This document shows positions 48,201-56,442 of a DNA stretch of 64,000 bases, piece after piece. The position numbers were made by a program, and so were the translations under genes. A model generated the notes under the pieces. That model ran no database searches. It was given only the letters and a program-made list of their open reading frames with translations, and was not told where the DNA came from. Within the stretch, counting starts at the first letter, position 1. Each line of letters begins with the position of its first letter. Source of the stretch: Desulfobacteraceae bacterium (GTDB lineage Bacteria; Desulfobacterota; Desulfobacteria; Desulfobacterales; UBA5852). The DNA is taken from positions 226,367 to 290,366 of the forward strand of contig JABZFP010000007.1 of the NCBI GenBank assembly GCA_014237395.1, written 5' to 3'.

Positions 48201-49544
48201 TTACGTCGATGGCGGCCGCTTTGAGGGGCGATCTGGTCCGGCGTGTTCTTCAGCGCGCCAGAGCAGGATAGCGCCCACGATAAACAGCAGCAGCACCGAA
48301 GCGATACTGATGCGCGTGGCCAGGTCGGCGATGCCCGCCGCGGCTTCGGGGGCAGGGGTGCGTTTCAGAAGGATGTGCCGGGCCGCCAGGCCGACGGTTC
48401 CCATCAGGGCCGGGCCGATGATGGCGGCAAATTTGCCCATCATGTTATAGAGACCGAAGAATTCCGCCGAACGGCCGGCCGGGATGAGGCGGGCATAGTA
48501 GGAACGGCTCAGGGCCTGGATACCGCCCTGCACCAGCCCCACCGCCAGGGCGATGCCGAAAAATTCCCAGCGGTGCTGCATGAAGGTTCCCCAGATTGTA
48601 ATCAGCATGTAGACGCCGATGGCCAGAAAGAGGCTGCGCTTGACGCCCCAATACTGCCCCAAGCGGCCAAAAAGAAGCGCCGCCGGAAATCCAACGAATT
48701 GCACCATCAGAAGGGCCGTTATCAGGTCCGGTGCGGCGAATCCGAGGGACAAGCCGTAGTCCACCGCCATGCGGATAATGGTGTCCACCCCGTCGATATA
48801 AAACCAGTAGGCCAGCAGGAAAAGAAACAGGGGTTTACGATCCCGGGCATGCCGCAGGGTGGTCAGGATCTGGCGCCAGGCCTGGCCTACGGAATTTCCG
48901 ACTGAGGGTGACGGGAGAACGATGGGTTCGGGAACCCAGTAAAATGTCGCCAGGCTGAACCCGCCCCACCACACGGCCACGGTTAAAAAAGACCATTGCA
49001 CCGCGGCAGTGCTGTCGGCCAGCCCAAACCAGTGCGGTTGCAGTGTCATGGCCACATTGACCACGAAAAGAAGCCCTCCTCCGAGGTAGCCGGCGGCATA
49101 GCCGAAGGCCGATACGCGATCCAGGCTGTCCGGCCCGGCCACTGTCGGCAGGAGCGCATCATAGAAAATCATGGCCCCTGAAAAGCCGATGAGGCCGGCG
49201 CTGTAGCACAGGATGGCGCCCATCCATTGCCCCTGGGGCAGCCAGAAGAAGGTCGCCGTAGCGGCAACGCCCAGTAAGGTGAAACTTGCCAGAAAGCGCT
49301 TGCGCGTGCCGCCGCGGTCGGCAACGGCACCCAGAACCGGCGCAAAAGCCGCCACCAGGAGGCCGGCGACGGCATTGCCATAGCCCAGGCGTGCGGTGCT
49401 GATGTTGACGTCGACGCCGACACTCCAGAATTGCTTGAAGAATACCGGGAAGAAGCCGGCCATGACGGTGGTGGCAAAGGCGGAGTTCGCCCAGTCATAC
49501 AGGGCCCAGCCCCAGACGGCTTTGCGATCTTGGGTTGCCGGCAT
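48201..49544 (-). CDS. MFS transporter, UMF1/Atg22-like
   Basis: A 447-residue protein with about 12 membrane segments. The N-terminus (WGWALYDWANSAFATTV) and the motif ADRGGTRKRFLA are those of the UMF1 family, and the eleventh-helix region has QALSRSYYARLIPAGRSAEFFGLY, typical for the group. Substrates of bacterial members are unknown; related fungal proteins export amino acids from vacuoles. It converges with the glycerophosphodiesterase gene and has the repeat copy B upstream. Confidence 0.88.
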   Translation of the reverse strand: MPATQDRKAVWGWALYDWANSAFATTVMAGFFPVFFKQFWSVGVDVNISTARLGYGNAVAGLLVAAFAPVLGAVADRGGTRKRFLASFTLLGVAATATFFWLPQGQWMGAILCYSAGLIGFSGAMIFYDALLPTVAGPDSLDRVSAFGYAAGYLGGGLLFVVNVAMTLQPHWFGLADSTAAVQWSFLTVAVWWGGFSLATFYWVPEPIVLPSPSVGNSVGQAWRQILTTLRHARDRKPLFLFLLAYWFYIDGVDTIIRMAVDYGLSLGFAAPDLITALLMVQFVGFPAALLFGRLGQYWGVKRSLFLAIGVYMLITIWGTFMQHRWEFFGIALAVGLVQGGIQALSRSYYARLIPAGRSAEFFGLYNMMGKFAAIIGPALMGTVGLAARHILLKRTPAPEAAAGIADLATRISIASVLLLFIVGAILLWRAEEHAGPDRPSKRPPST

Positions 49545-49803
49545 GGCGATGTCCTGGCTGTAGTGGTCACACCCTCACGGCGTCCGTTTTTTACCACCGA
49601 TCTCAGCGGTCGGTTACGGTTTGTCGCGTGTGGGGATGGGACCGGGTTGGGGGCTGATGTCAATAACCGATAATCCGCCTGGCGCGAGTTTCGCGAGGGG
49701 GCGGGTGCCGCTGATCCGGAAAGTGATCGATATGCCATAAGCCGGCCGCGGGGAGTTTGTCAACCAGCCATGCCGGTTGCTTTTATGGGCTGCGGAAGAT
49801 AAT
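49545..49803. other. Divergent intergenic stretch upstream of the UMF1 transporter
   Basis: About 260 bases between the transporter start and repeat copy B. No gene, RNA or clear promoter was recognised. Confidence 0.4.
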
Positions 49804-49968
49804 CTATTGGCCATCCATAGATGGCCAATTGGCTGACCCGCCGAAAGCGGATCAATATCGGCGTTGGGCGAAAAATGGATTCCGCGGAATATCATCGATA
49901 TGTCTGTGGTCACATTTTTCGTGGGTCGTGATCTCAACCAAATTTGCCTATTTCTGGATGGACAATAG
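49804..49968. repeat. Palindromic intergenic repeat, copy B
   Basis: This copy has the same core as copy A (ATATCGGCGTTGGGCGAAAA and the facing CACATTTTTCGTGGG) and ends CTATTGGCCATCCA... and ...TGGATGGACAATAG as imperfect inverted repeats. Its left end also contains TTGGCCATC-CATA-GATGGCCAA, a perfect inner hairpin. It lies just upstream of the PBP1B gene. Confidence 0.7.
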
Positions 49969-50010
49969 GCGGCACCACTTGTCCAGACCCTTTTTTGCAT
50001 CCATGTACCC

Positions 50011-52329
50011 ATGCTGATAAATTTTCGTAAATATCGATCTGTCCTCCTGATCCTGTTGGCCCTGCTATTGGTCGCGGTCGGAGCCTCCGGCCTCTATGGA
50101 TGGCATCTGTACCATGAGGTCGAACAGCGGTTTTCCGGCCGCCGCTGGAGCATCCCGTCACAGATTTTTTCCGATGCCTTGCTGCTCTACCCCGGCATGC
50201 GCATCCATCGGCCCTCGTTTTCCAATAAACTCCATCGTCTGGGCTATCGACCCGTCAAGCATGTGCCCCGCACAAGGGGCGAGATGCGGTCGACCGGCAC
50301 CGCCGTCGAGCTGTTTCTGCACGACCTGCAACTACCGGACGATCGTCGGGAAGGGTTTGCCGTCCGGTTGCGATTCGATCGACAGGCCCTGGTCGCACTG
50401 ACGCGCATACCGTCCGGCGCGCCCCTGGCGCTGGTGACCCTGGAACCGGAACAGCTCGGGTTTTTCTTCGGCCCGGAAAGAGAGAAACGGGAATTGATCG
50501 CCATCGATCAACTTCCGCCGTGGCTGACAGGTGCTGTTTTAACGGCGGAAGACAGCCGTTTTTTCGAGCATTTTGGACTCGACTGGCGCGGCATCGGCCG
50601 GGCTTTTCTCGCCAACCTGCGTTCCGGCAGCATTCGCCAGGGCGGATCGACCATCACTCAGCAGTTGGCCAAGAATTTTTTTCTGACGTCTGACCGGACC
50701 CTGGCGCGCAAGTGGAAAGAGATGCTTCTGGCCCTGGTCATCGAGTGGCGTTACGAAAAGACGACCATCCTGGAAATGTACCTCAACGAAATCTATCTCG
50801 GGCAGAATGGATCGGTGTCCATCAACGGCATCGGCGAAGCCAGCCGGTTCTATTTCGGCAAGCCGGCCCGGGACGTCACCATTGCCGAAGCCGCCACCCT
50901 GGCGGGTCTCATCAAAAGCCCCAATACCTATTCGCCCTATGTCGACCCGGACCGCTGCCGCCAGCGCCGCGATGGCATTCTGGGCGTCATGCACCGCCAC
51001 GGGCTGATTTCAGCGGAAGACTATGACAGCGCGCGGCGGGCGGACGTCCAGCCGGCAGGGTTCACGCCCCATCCAAACGCGGCATCGTACTTTGTCGATT
51101 ATATCTCGGGGCAGTTGTCGGAACTCTATGCGCCGGAGGACCTGGCTTCCCTGGGACTTTCCATTTATACCACCCTGGACACGCAGGTCCAGGAAGCGGC
51201 CGAAACCGCTTTGGAAAAAGGGCTGGCGCGCATCGAAGCCGGGATGCCCGGCGCGGTCGATCCAGCGGCGCCCCGCGAGCCCCTTCAGGGCGCCGTTATC
51301 GTGATGAAGCCCCAAACCGGCGCGGTCCTGGCCATGGTGGGCGGTCGGGATTATCGTCTCAGCCAATTCAACCGGGTCGTTCAGGCCCGGCGCCAGGCGG
51401 GCAGCACCTTCAAGGTGTTCACCTATCTGGCGGCATTGGATACCCATACCCCGATTTCGGCCCTTTCCAACCGGGCGCGCACCTATACCGTGAACGGCAA
51501 ACCCTGGCAGCCCCGAAACGACAGTGCGCTGGATACGCCCGTCATCAGCCTGCGGGAGGCCTTAGCGAAGTCCGTCAATCGCGCCACCGTGGATTTGGCC
51601 ATGCAGGTGGGCATGGAAAAGGTTGTCCAAACGGCCGAATTATTCGGTTTTTCCACCCCGCTGGAACCCTATCCGTCCCTGTCACTGGGGGCCGTGGACG
51701 TTGCCCCCATCGAGCTGGCGCGGGCCTATTGTGTTTTCCCCGCCGCCGGTTTGCTGCCGGTCCCGATTGGTCTGCGGGATGTCTACGATGAAAACAGCCA
51801 GCCGCTGGAACGGCGCCACATGCAGGTCCGTCGCATCATCCCGCCGAACCGGGCCTTTCTGATGACATCCTTGCTGCGCAGTGCCGTTTTGCAGGGTACG
51901 GCGCGCGGGCTTGCGGACTGGGGCATTCATTTTCCGGTGGCCGGGAAAACCGGCACGACGAATAATTCCCGGGACGCGTGGTTTGTAGGCTATACCCCGG
52001 ACATTCTTATCCTGGTCTGGGTGGGGTACGACAGTGGGGCTTCCATCCATGCTTCGGGCGCCGGGGCCGCTTTGCCCATCTGGGCGGAACTGGCGCGTGC
52101 CATTCCGCATCAGATCACCGGGGGGGATTTTGGGATACCGCCCGGCATCGAAGAGCGCATCATCTGCAGCCGGGACGGCTTTGCCGATTTCGGAGGAACA
52201 TGCCCGGAAACCATGCCGGAGTGGTTCCTGGAGAAGAATGTTCCGGAAGATTCAGCGCTGTTTTACCATCCCGATTCCGTTTTCAAGCGGCTGATGCAAA
52301 AATTCAAGGGGACGGTCGATGACTTTTAA
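50011..52329 (+). CDS. mrcB: Class A penicillin-binding protein (PBP1B type)
   Basis: A 772-residue bifunctional peptidoglycan synthase. After one membrane anchor (about 10-32) a UB2H-like segment (WSIPSQIFSDALLLYPGM) marks the PBP1B group. The glycosyltransferase has EDSRFFEHFGLDWRG and QGGSTITQQLAKNFFLT. The transpeptidase has the serine in QAGSTFKVFTYL, KSVNRAT and GKTGTTNN. Activity in E. coli needs an outer-membrane lipoprotein partner; here the next gene, overlapping by 11 bases, encodes a TPR lipoprotein that is a natural candidate. A second class A enzyme lies at 22176-24266. Confidence 0.93.
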   Translation: MLINFRKYRSVLLILLALLLVAVGASGLYGWHLYHEVEQRFSGRRWSIPSQIFSDALLLYPGMRIHRPSFSNKLHRLGYRPVKHVPRTRGEMRSTGTAVELFLHDLQLPDDRREGFAVRLRFDRQALVALTRIPSGAPLALVTLEPEQLGFFFGPEREKRELIAIDQLPPWLTGAVLTAEDSRFFEHFGLDWRGIGRAFLANLRSGSIRQGGSTITQQLAKNFFLTSDRTLARKWKEMLLALVIEWRYEKTTILEMYLNEIYLGQNGSVSINGIGEASRFYFGKPARDVTIAEAATLAGLIKSPNTYSPYVDPDRCRQRRDGILGVMHRHGLISAEDYDSARRADVQPAGFTPHPNAASYFVDYISGQLSELYAPEDLASLGLSIYTTLDTQVQEAAETALEKGLARIEAGMPGAVDPAAPREPLQGAVIVMKPQTGAVLAMVGGRDYRLSQFNRVVQARRQAGSTFKVFTYLAALDTHTPISALSNRARTYTVNGKPWQPRNDSALDTPVISLREALAKSVNRATVDLAMQVGMEKVVQTAELFGFSTPLEPYPSLSLGAVDVAPIELARAYCVFPAAGLLPVPIGLRDVYDENSQPLERRHMQVRRIIPPNRAFLMTSLLRSAVLQGTARGLADWGIHFPVAGKTGTTNNSRDAWFVGYTPDILILVWVGYDSGASIHASGAGAALPIWAELARAIPHQITGGDFGIPPGIEERIICSRDGFADFGGTCPETMPEWFLEKNVPEDSALFYHPDSVFKRLMQKFKGTVDDF

Positions 52330-52780
52330 GACAAGATGGGGTGGCATTGTTCTCGGCATCCTTCTTTTTTCCGCCTGCCGTCCGGCCATTCTTGCCCCGC
52401 CGCCCGTCTTAGAGCCGCCACCAGAGGAAAGGAAGGCGCCTCCCCCGGACGCCGTGCCGCCGGAAGCGGTTCAGAACGAACTGTCCCGGCGGGCGCAGGT
52501 GGCCGCCGCCTTGACCGACCAGGGACGTCAGCTGCTGGAAGCGGGCCGGGTGGATCAGGCGATCCGCATTTTCGAGCAGGCCTTATCCCAGTCGGCCTAC
52601 TACGGCCCCGGCTATTATTACCTGGCGGAATCCTGGCTGCAGAAGGACAACGGCATCCAAGCCCGGGCATTCCACGAACAGGCGGCGTTGTATCTGAATG
52701 ACCAGTCGGCCTGGCGGGAGCGGTTGAATCGCCAGCAAAAAAGGATTGAACAGACGATTTCCCGCCGGTCTCTTCCTTGA
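52319..52780 (+). CDS. TPR lipoprotein encoded with PBP1B
   Basis: A 153-residue protein with a lipoprotein signal (GGIVLGILLFSACRP; lipobox FSAC). A Pro/Glu-rich stretch (about 25-45) is followed by helices with a TPR pattern (LLEAGRVDQAIRIFEQALSQ; YYYLAESWLQKDNGIQARAF). It overlaps the PBP1B gene by 11 bases, so translation is probably coupled. A role as PBP1B activator, parallel to LpoB or to CpoB-like TPR proteins, is an inference from position and architecture; the sequence resembles neither clearly. Confidence 0.75.
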   Translation: MTFKTRWGGIVLGILLFSACRPAILAPPPVLEPPPEERKAPPPDAVPPEAVQNELSRRAQVAAALTDQGRQLLEAGRVDQAIRIFEQALSQSAYYGPGYYYLAESWLQKDNGIQARAFHEQAALYLNDQSAWRERLNRQQKRIEQTISRRSLP

Positions 52781-52898
52781 CGGTTTCGTAAAACGTCCGA
52801 TATCGGCGTTACGCGTATCCCTCGTCACTGCGGCGTACCGTAAGTACGCCTCTTTCCTCGGGATTCGCAAGCCGTATCTCGAACGTTTTACGAAACCG
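52781..52898. repeat. Palindromic intergenic repeat, copy C
   Basis: Perfect 16-bp terminal inverted repeats (CGGTTTCGTAAAACGT and ACGTTTTACGAAACCG) flank the shared core GATATCGGCGTTACGCG and a central hairpin GGCGTAC-CGTAA-GTACGCC. It begins immediately after the lipoprotein stop codon and may act as a 3' hairpin for that transcript. Confidence 0.75.
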
Positions 52899-52957
52899 TA
52901 TGATAAATGGCCTTTTACGAGGCTATCTAACTATCCGTAACCGTCGCGCCCTCACGA

Positions 52958-54457
52958 TTAGGAAATATACCCCTTGTCCGGATGCCAGCGCCGAATCTTG
53001 ATGTGGTTGGGGAAGGCGTGCGATTTGTAGACGGATTTGTTCAGCAGCACGCGCAGGCAGTCCTGAATGCCCTCGGACATTGTCGGGTGGGGATGAACGG
53101 ACTTTAACGCATCGTGGATGCCCTTGTCCTGGTCCATCAGAAAGGCGATGGACATGATGGTGTTGGAGGCCTGGGGTCCGGCGGCCCGCATGCCGATCAC
53201 TTTCTGTTCGGCGTCGTCGCTGACGATGATTTTGAGAAACCCCTGAGTGGCCCGCATGGCAATGGCGCGCGGGAGCAGGGCGTTGGCGTAATAAGCCACC
53301 CGGTAAGGCAGCTTTTTTTTCTGGCAGGCTTTTTCGTTCAAGCCGACGGCGGCCACCGCCGGCTTGAAGAACATGACCGTGGACATGTTGCGATAATTGA
53401 GGGGCCATCGATTGGTTGCATACATGTGTTTGACGGCGAAACGGCCTTCCATTTCAGCCAGGTTGACCAGGGCCGATCGTCGGGTGACATCACCGGCGGC
53501 ATAGATATGCCCCTTGACCTGACAGTTTTCGCTTGCGGCCAGATAACCGTCGGGATCCAGCGAGATGCCCGCATTTTCCAGTTTCAGACAGTCGAAATTA
53601 GCTTCGCGTCCGATGGAAATGAGGGCCGCGTCGACTTCCAAAACTTCCGAATGCCCATCGTCGTAGTCCAGAATGATCTGCAGGTAGTCGTCAAAATGGC
53701 GGATATCGCGCAAGATCGCCGAGTGCAGAATACGCACCCCGTTGTCGACGAGGTTGTGGCTGATAAAATCGCTGACATCGTCGTCTTCATAGGGGATGAT
53801 GCGTTCGGCATAGTCCACCAGGTAGACCTGAGTCTGCCCGAAATTGGAAAAAATGGTGGCGTATTCGCAACCGATGACCCCGGCGCCCACGATGACCATT
53901 CGTTTGGGGAAGGCCTTGAGATTGAGGATCGTGTCGGAGTCGACCACCCGTTCGCCATCGGTGATGATGCCGGGAAAGGGGCGCGGGCGGGACCCCGTGG
54001 CGATTACGAAATAGTCCGCCTGGATCTCCTCCGGTTCGCCATCTGGATTGGCAATGGCCACCGCATGGTCGGACAAAAACGAAGCCCAGCCTTTCTTGAG
54101 GGTCAGCGACCCCGGTCCCGGCCAACGCCGGGGTGAAAACGATTCGATCTGGGAAAGCATCTGGTATTGCTTTTCCCGTACGGCCTGGAGCACGGAATCC
54201 CGCATGGCCTGGTAATCCATCGACAGCCCGGAAGCCCGATACCCCCGGAGGGTTTGGGATGCGATGGAGAAATCCTTGGCGATTTCCCACATGGTCTTCG
54301 AGGCCAGGGCCCCCCACATGACGCCGGCCCCGCCGATTTCACCGCCTTCGACGATGCAAACATGTTTGCCCAGATCGAGGGCCCGCATGGCGGCGGCAAA
54401 ACCGCCGGGGCCGCAACCGATGACACATACATCATAATGTTGCTTTTCATTCGCCAT
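52958..54457 (-). CDS. Dihydrolipoamide dehydrogenase-like flavoprotein lacking the redox disulfide
   Basis: A 499-residue FAD- and NAD(P)-binding oxidoreductase. FAD motif CVIGCGPGGFAAAMRA, NAD motif VIVGAGVIGCEYATIF, second FAD motif HIYAAGDVT and a C-terminal dimer domain (VHPHPTMSEG) are all present. Where lipoamide dehydrogenase has two cysteines (CLNxGCxPSK), this protein reads AGVMWGALASK, without cysteine. Soluble transhydrogenase SthA is similar in having lost one cysteine. It may therefore transfer hydride between nucleotides or to another acceptor. It stands alone, divergent from the diguanylate cyclase gene. Confidence 0.88.
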   Translation of the reverse strand: MANEKQHYDVCVIGCGPGGFAAAMRALDLGKHVCIVEGGEIGGAGVMWGALASKTMWEIAKDFSIASQTLRGYRASGLSMDYQAMRDSVLQAVREKQYQMLSQIESFSPRRWPGPGSLTLKKGWASFLSDHAVAIANPDGEPEEIQADYFVIATGSRPRPFPGIITDGERVVDSDTILNLKAFPKRMVIVGAGVIGCEYATIFSNFGQTQVYLVDYAERIIPYEDDDVSDFISHNLVDNGVRILHSAILRDIRHFDDYLQIILDYDDGHSEVLEVDAALISIGREANFDCLKLENAGISLDPDGYLAASENCQVKGHIYAAGDVTRRSALVNLAEMEGRFAVKHMYATNRWPLNYRNMSTVMFFKPAVAAVGLNEKACQKKKLPYRVAYYANALLPRAIAMRATQGFLKIIVSDDAEQKVIGMRAAGPQASNTIMSIAFLMDQDKGIHDALKSVHPHPTMSEGIQDCLRVLLNKSVYKSHAFPNHIKIRRWHPDKGYIS

Positions 54458-54561
54458 GGATTTGATCCTTTGGAAATATTCGATTATACGCCAGGAACGT
54501 TAGGGTAAAAAAGGGCTACCGTCAACCGGTAGAATGCCGTACGAAGCTTCTTTTTCCGGGT

Positions 54562-55860
54562 ATGTCCCTCACCCGGTCACATGATCTGATGCGCGATGAG
54601 GTTTTCATGTTCCGTCGATTGGCTGCTGTCGGGGCGCCGCCGCTCCTGTTGATGCTGGGTACCCTGCTGTTGGTGCATTACCATTCCTGGTTATTCCATA
54701 TCTTATGGGATGGCAGATTGCCGGATGTATGGCGGCCGTTTTTGTTTTATCTTCCCGTTATGCTGGCGGCCGTGGGGGTGGTTCTCGGTATCCGCCTGCG
54801 CAGTTGCGGCGTTCTTCTCGTGATGCTGACCCTCGGCGCTGTTCTCGGAATGGGCCGCCCCTTCGGGGATGCGGTCCCGGAATCGTTCGGTGGAATCCAC
54901 TGGCTGGCGCAGCGGGGTTTTCTTCTGATGCCGGTGAACTATCTTTTGGGGCTCTGGACCGTCCGGCATGCCTGGCGGTCACGACGTGGCTTGTGGGCAT
55001 TAACGGGAGCTGCGGGATGGGCGGGGGTGGTCGCCGTTGGTGCGGCCGGCGGTCCGGCGGCGGCCGCCATCCGTCAGATGACCGGTTGGTTGCCGGCCCT
55101 GCCGACTGAGTTGAAAGTGCTGACGACCTTAGGGATGGGCCCCCTGATGGCGGTCATCGCGGCGGTCTGCCTGGCATGGCATGCGGTTCGGGCGCACGAT
55201 CCAATTGCCGCCGGGTTGAGTGCCAGCCTTGTGCTGCTGCTGCCGTCCATTGCGCGCGACCTGAATGATATTTCACTGGCGATCGTTGCCAGCGCGGCGG
55301 TCCTGGTGGTGCTGGTGGGGGTTCTGGAGTCGATGGTGGCCCTGGCCTACCGGGACGGGCTTACCGGCCTGCCCGGACGCCGCGGCCTGAACGACAAGCT
55401 CCGGCAGCTGGGGTGGCGCTATGCCATTGCCATGCTGGATGTCGATCACTTCAAGCGCTTCAACGATCGTTTCGGGCATCGAACCGGCGATGACGTCCTG
55501 AAAATGATTGCCGCCCGCATGCAGCAGATTCCCGGCGGACGTGCGTTTCGTTATGGCGGGGAGGAGTTCGCGGTTGTTTTTACGGGAAGGGCTGCGCTCA
55601 AGGCGGCCGATCGGATGGAAACGTTCCGGGCGACCCTGGCCCGCACGCCCTTTGTGGTGCGAGGTGTTTCGCGTTCCACTAAAAAGGCGCGCGGCCGAAA
55701 GACAAGTGGGGTGGCTTCGCGGCAGCGGGTTAAAATTACCGTCAGTGTCGGTGTGGCCGTTCCGGGTACGGGTGGCCGGAAGGCCCCGGAAGTGCTGGCC
55801 GCGGCGGACAAGGCCCTTTACCGCGCCAAAAAAGCCGGCCGCAACCGGGTGGTGGCTTAA
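54562..55860 (+). CDS. Membrane-bound diguanylate cyclase (GGDEF)
   Basis: A 432-residue protein. About seven hydrophobic segments fill residues 15-265. The cytoplasmic GGDEF domain (about 270-430) has DGLTGLPGRRGL, MLDVDHFKRFNDRFGH and the active-site motif YGGEEFAVVF, so it should make cyclic di-GMP. No RxxD inhibitory site is seen before the motif. A basic insertion (STKKARGRKTSGVASRQRVK) interrupts the domain near its end. The start may be 54562 or the ATG at 54607, which has GAGG 6 bases upstream. The gamma carbonic anhydrase gene follows by 28 bases. Confidence 0.9.
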   Translation: MSLTRSHDLMRDEVFMFRRLAAVGAPPLLLMLGTLLLVHYHSWLFHILWDGRLPDVWRPFLFYLPVMLAAVGVVLGIRLRSCGVLLVMLTLGAVLGMGRPFGDAVPESFGGIHWLAQRGFLLMPVNYLLGLWTVRHAWRSRRGLWALTGAAGWAGVVAVGAAGGPAAAAIRQMTGWLPALPTELKVLTTLGMGPLMAVIAAVCLAWHAVRAHDPIAAGLSASLVLLLPSIARDLNDISLAIVASAAVLVVLVGVLESMVALAYRDGLTGLPGRRGLNDKLRQLGWRYAIAMLDVDHFKRFNDRFGHRTGDDVLKMIAARMQQIPGGRAFRYGGEEFAVVFTGRAALKAADRMETFRATLARTPFVVRGVSRSTKKARGRKTSGVASRQRVKITVSVGVAVPGTGGRKAPEVLAAADKALYRAKKAGRNRVVA

Positions 55861-55888
55861 CGTCATCGCAATCTTCGAAAGGCGGATC

Positions 55889-56401
55889 ATGATTTTGACC
55901 TACCGGGGGAAAACCCCGCAAATCGGTAAAAACGTTTTTATTGCCCCCACGGCAGTTGTTGTTGGTGATGTCGAGATCGCCGACGGGGCCAGTATCTGGT
56001 ACGGGGCCGTCGTCCGGGGCGACCTGGCGTCGATTCGCATCGGCCGGGATACGAATGTCCAGGACAACGGCACCATCCATGTGGACGAGGGAAAACCCTG
56101 TATCATCGGCGAGGCGGTCGTGGTGGGCCACAATGCGGTCGTCCATGGATGCACGATCGAGGATCAGTGCCTGATCGGCATCAACGCGGTGGTGTTGAAC
56201 GGGGCGCACATCAAACAGGGCTCGGTCGTGGCGGCGGGCGCCGTGGTGCTGGAAAACCAGGTCATCGGCCCGCTTGAACTGGCAGCGGGTTTGCCGGCCC
56301 GCATACGGAAGTCGCTGCCGGCGTCCATGCCGGAAACGATTCGCCACGATGCCGGCATCTATCTCGATCTGGCCCGGCACCATCGCACGATCGCTCCCTG
56401 A
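55889..56401 (+). CDS. Gamma carbonic anhydrase family protein
   Basis: A 170-residue left-handed beta-helix protein with hexapeptide repeats (IGKNVFIAPTAVVVGDVEIA). Three candidate zinc histidines lie in TIHVDEG and VVGHNAVVHGC, at the spacing of YrdA/CaiE-type proteins. Trimer formation is expected. Some members hydrate CO2 while others have lost activity. AAAGG lies 7 bases before the ATG at 55889; the longer frame start lies inside the cyclase gene. Confidence 0.9.
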   Translation: MILTYRGKTPQIGKNVFIAPTAVVVGDVEIADGASIWYGAVVRGDLASIRIGRDTNVQDNGTIHVDEGKPCIIGEAVVVGHNAVVHGCTIEDQCLIGINAVVLNGAHIKQGSVVAAGAVVLENQVIGPLELAAGLPARIRKSLPASMPETIRHDAGIYLDLARHHRTIAP

Positions 56402-56442
56402 TTCACATTGCGAAGGGGGGTGACGAATTCCCCGCGCGGTTG

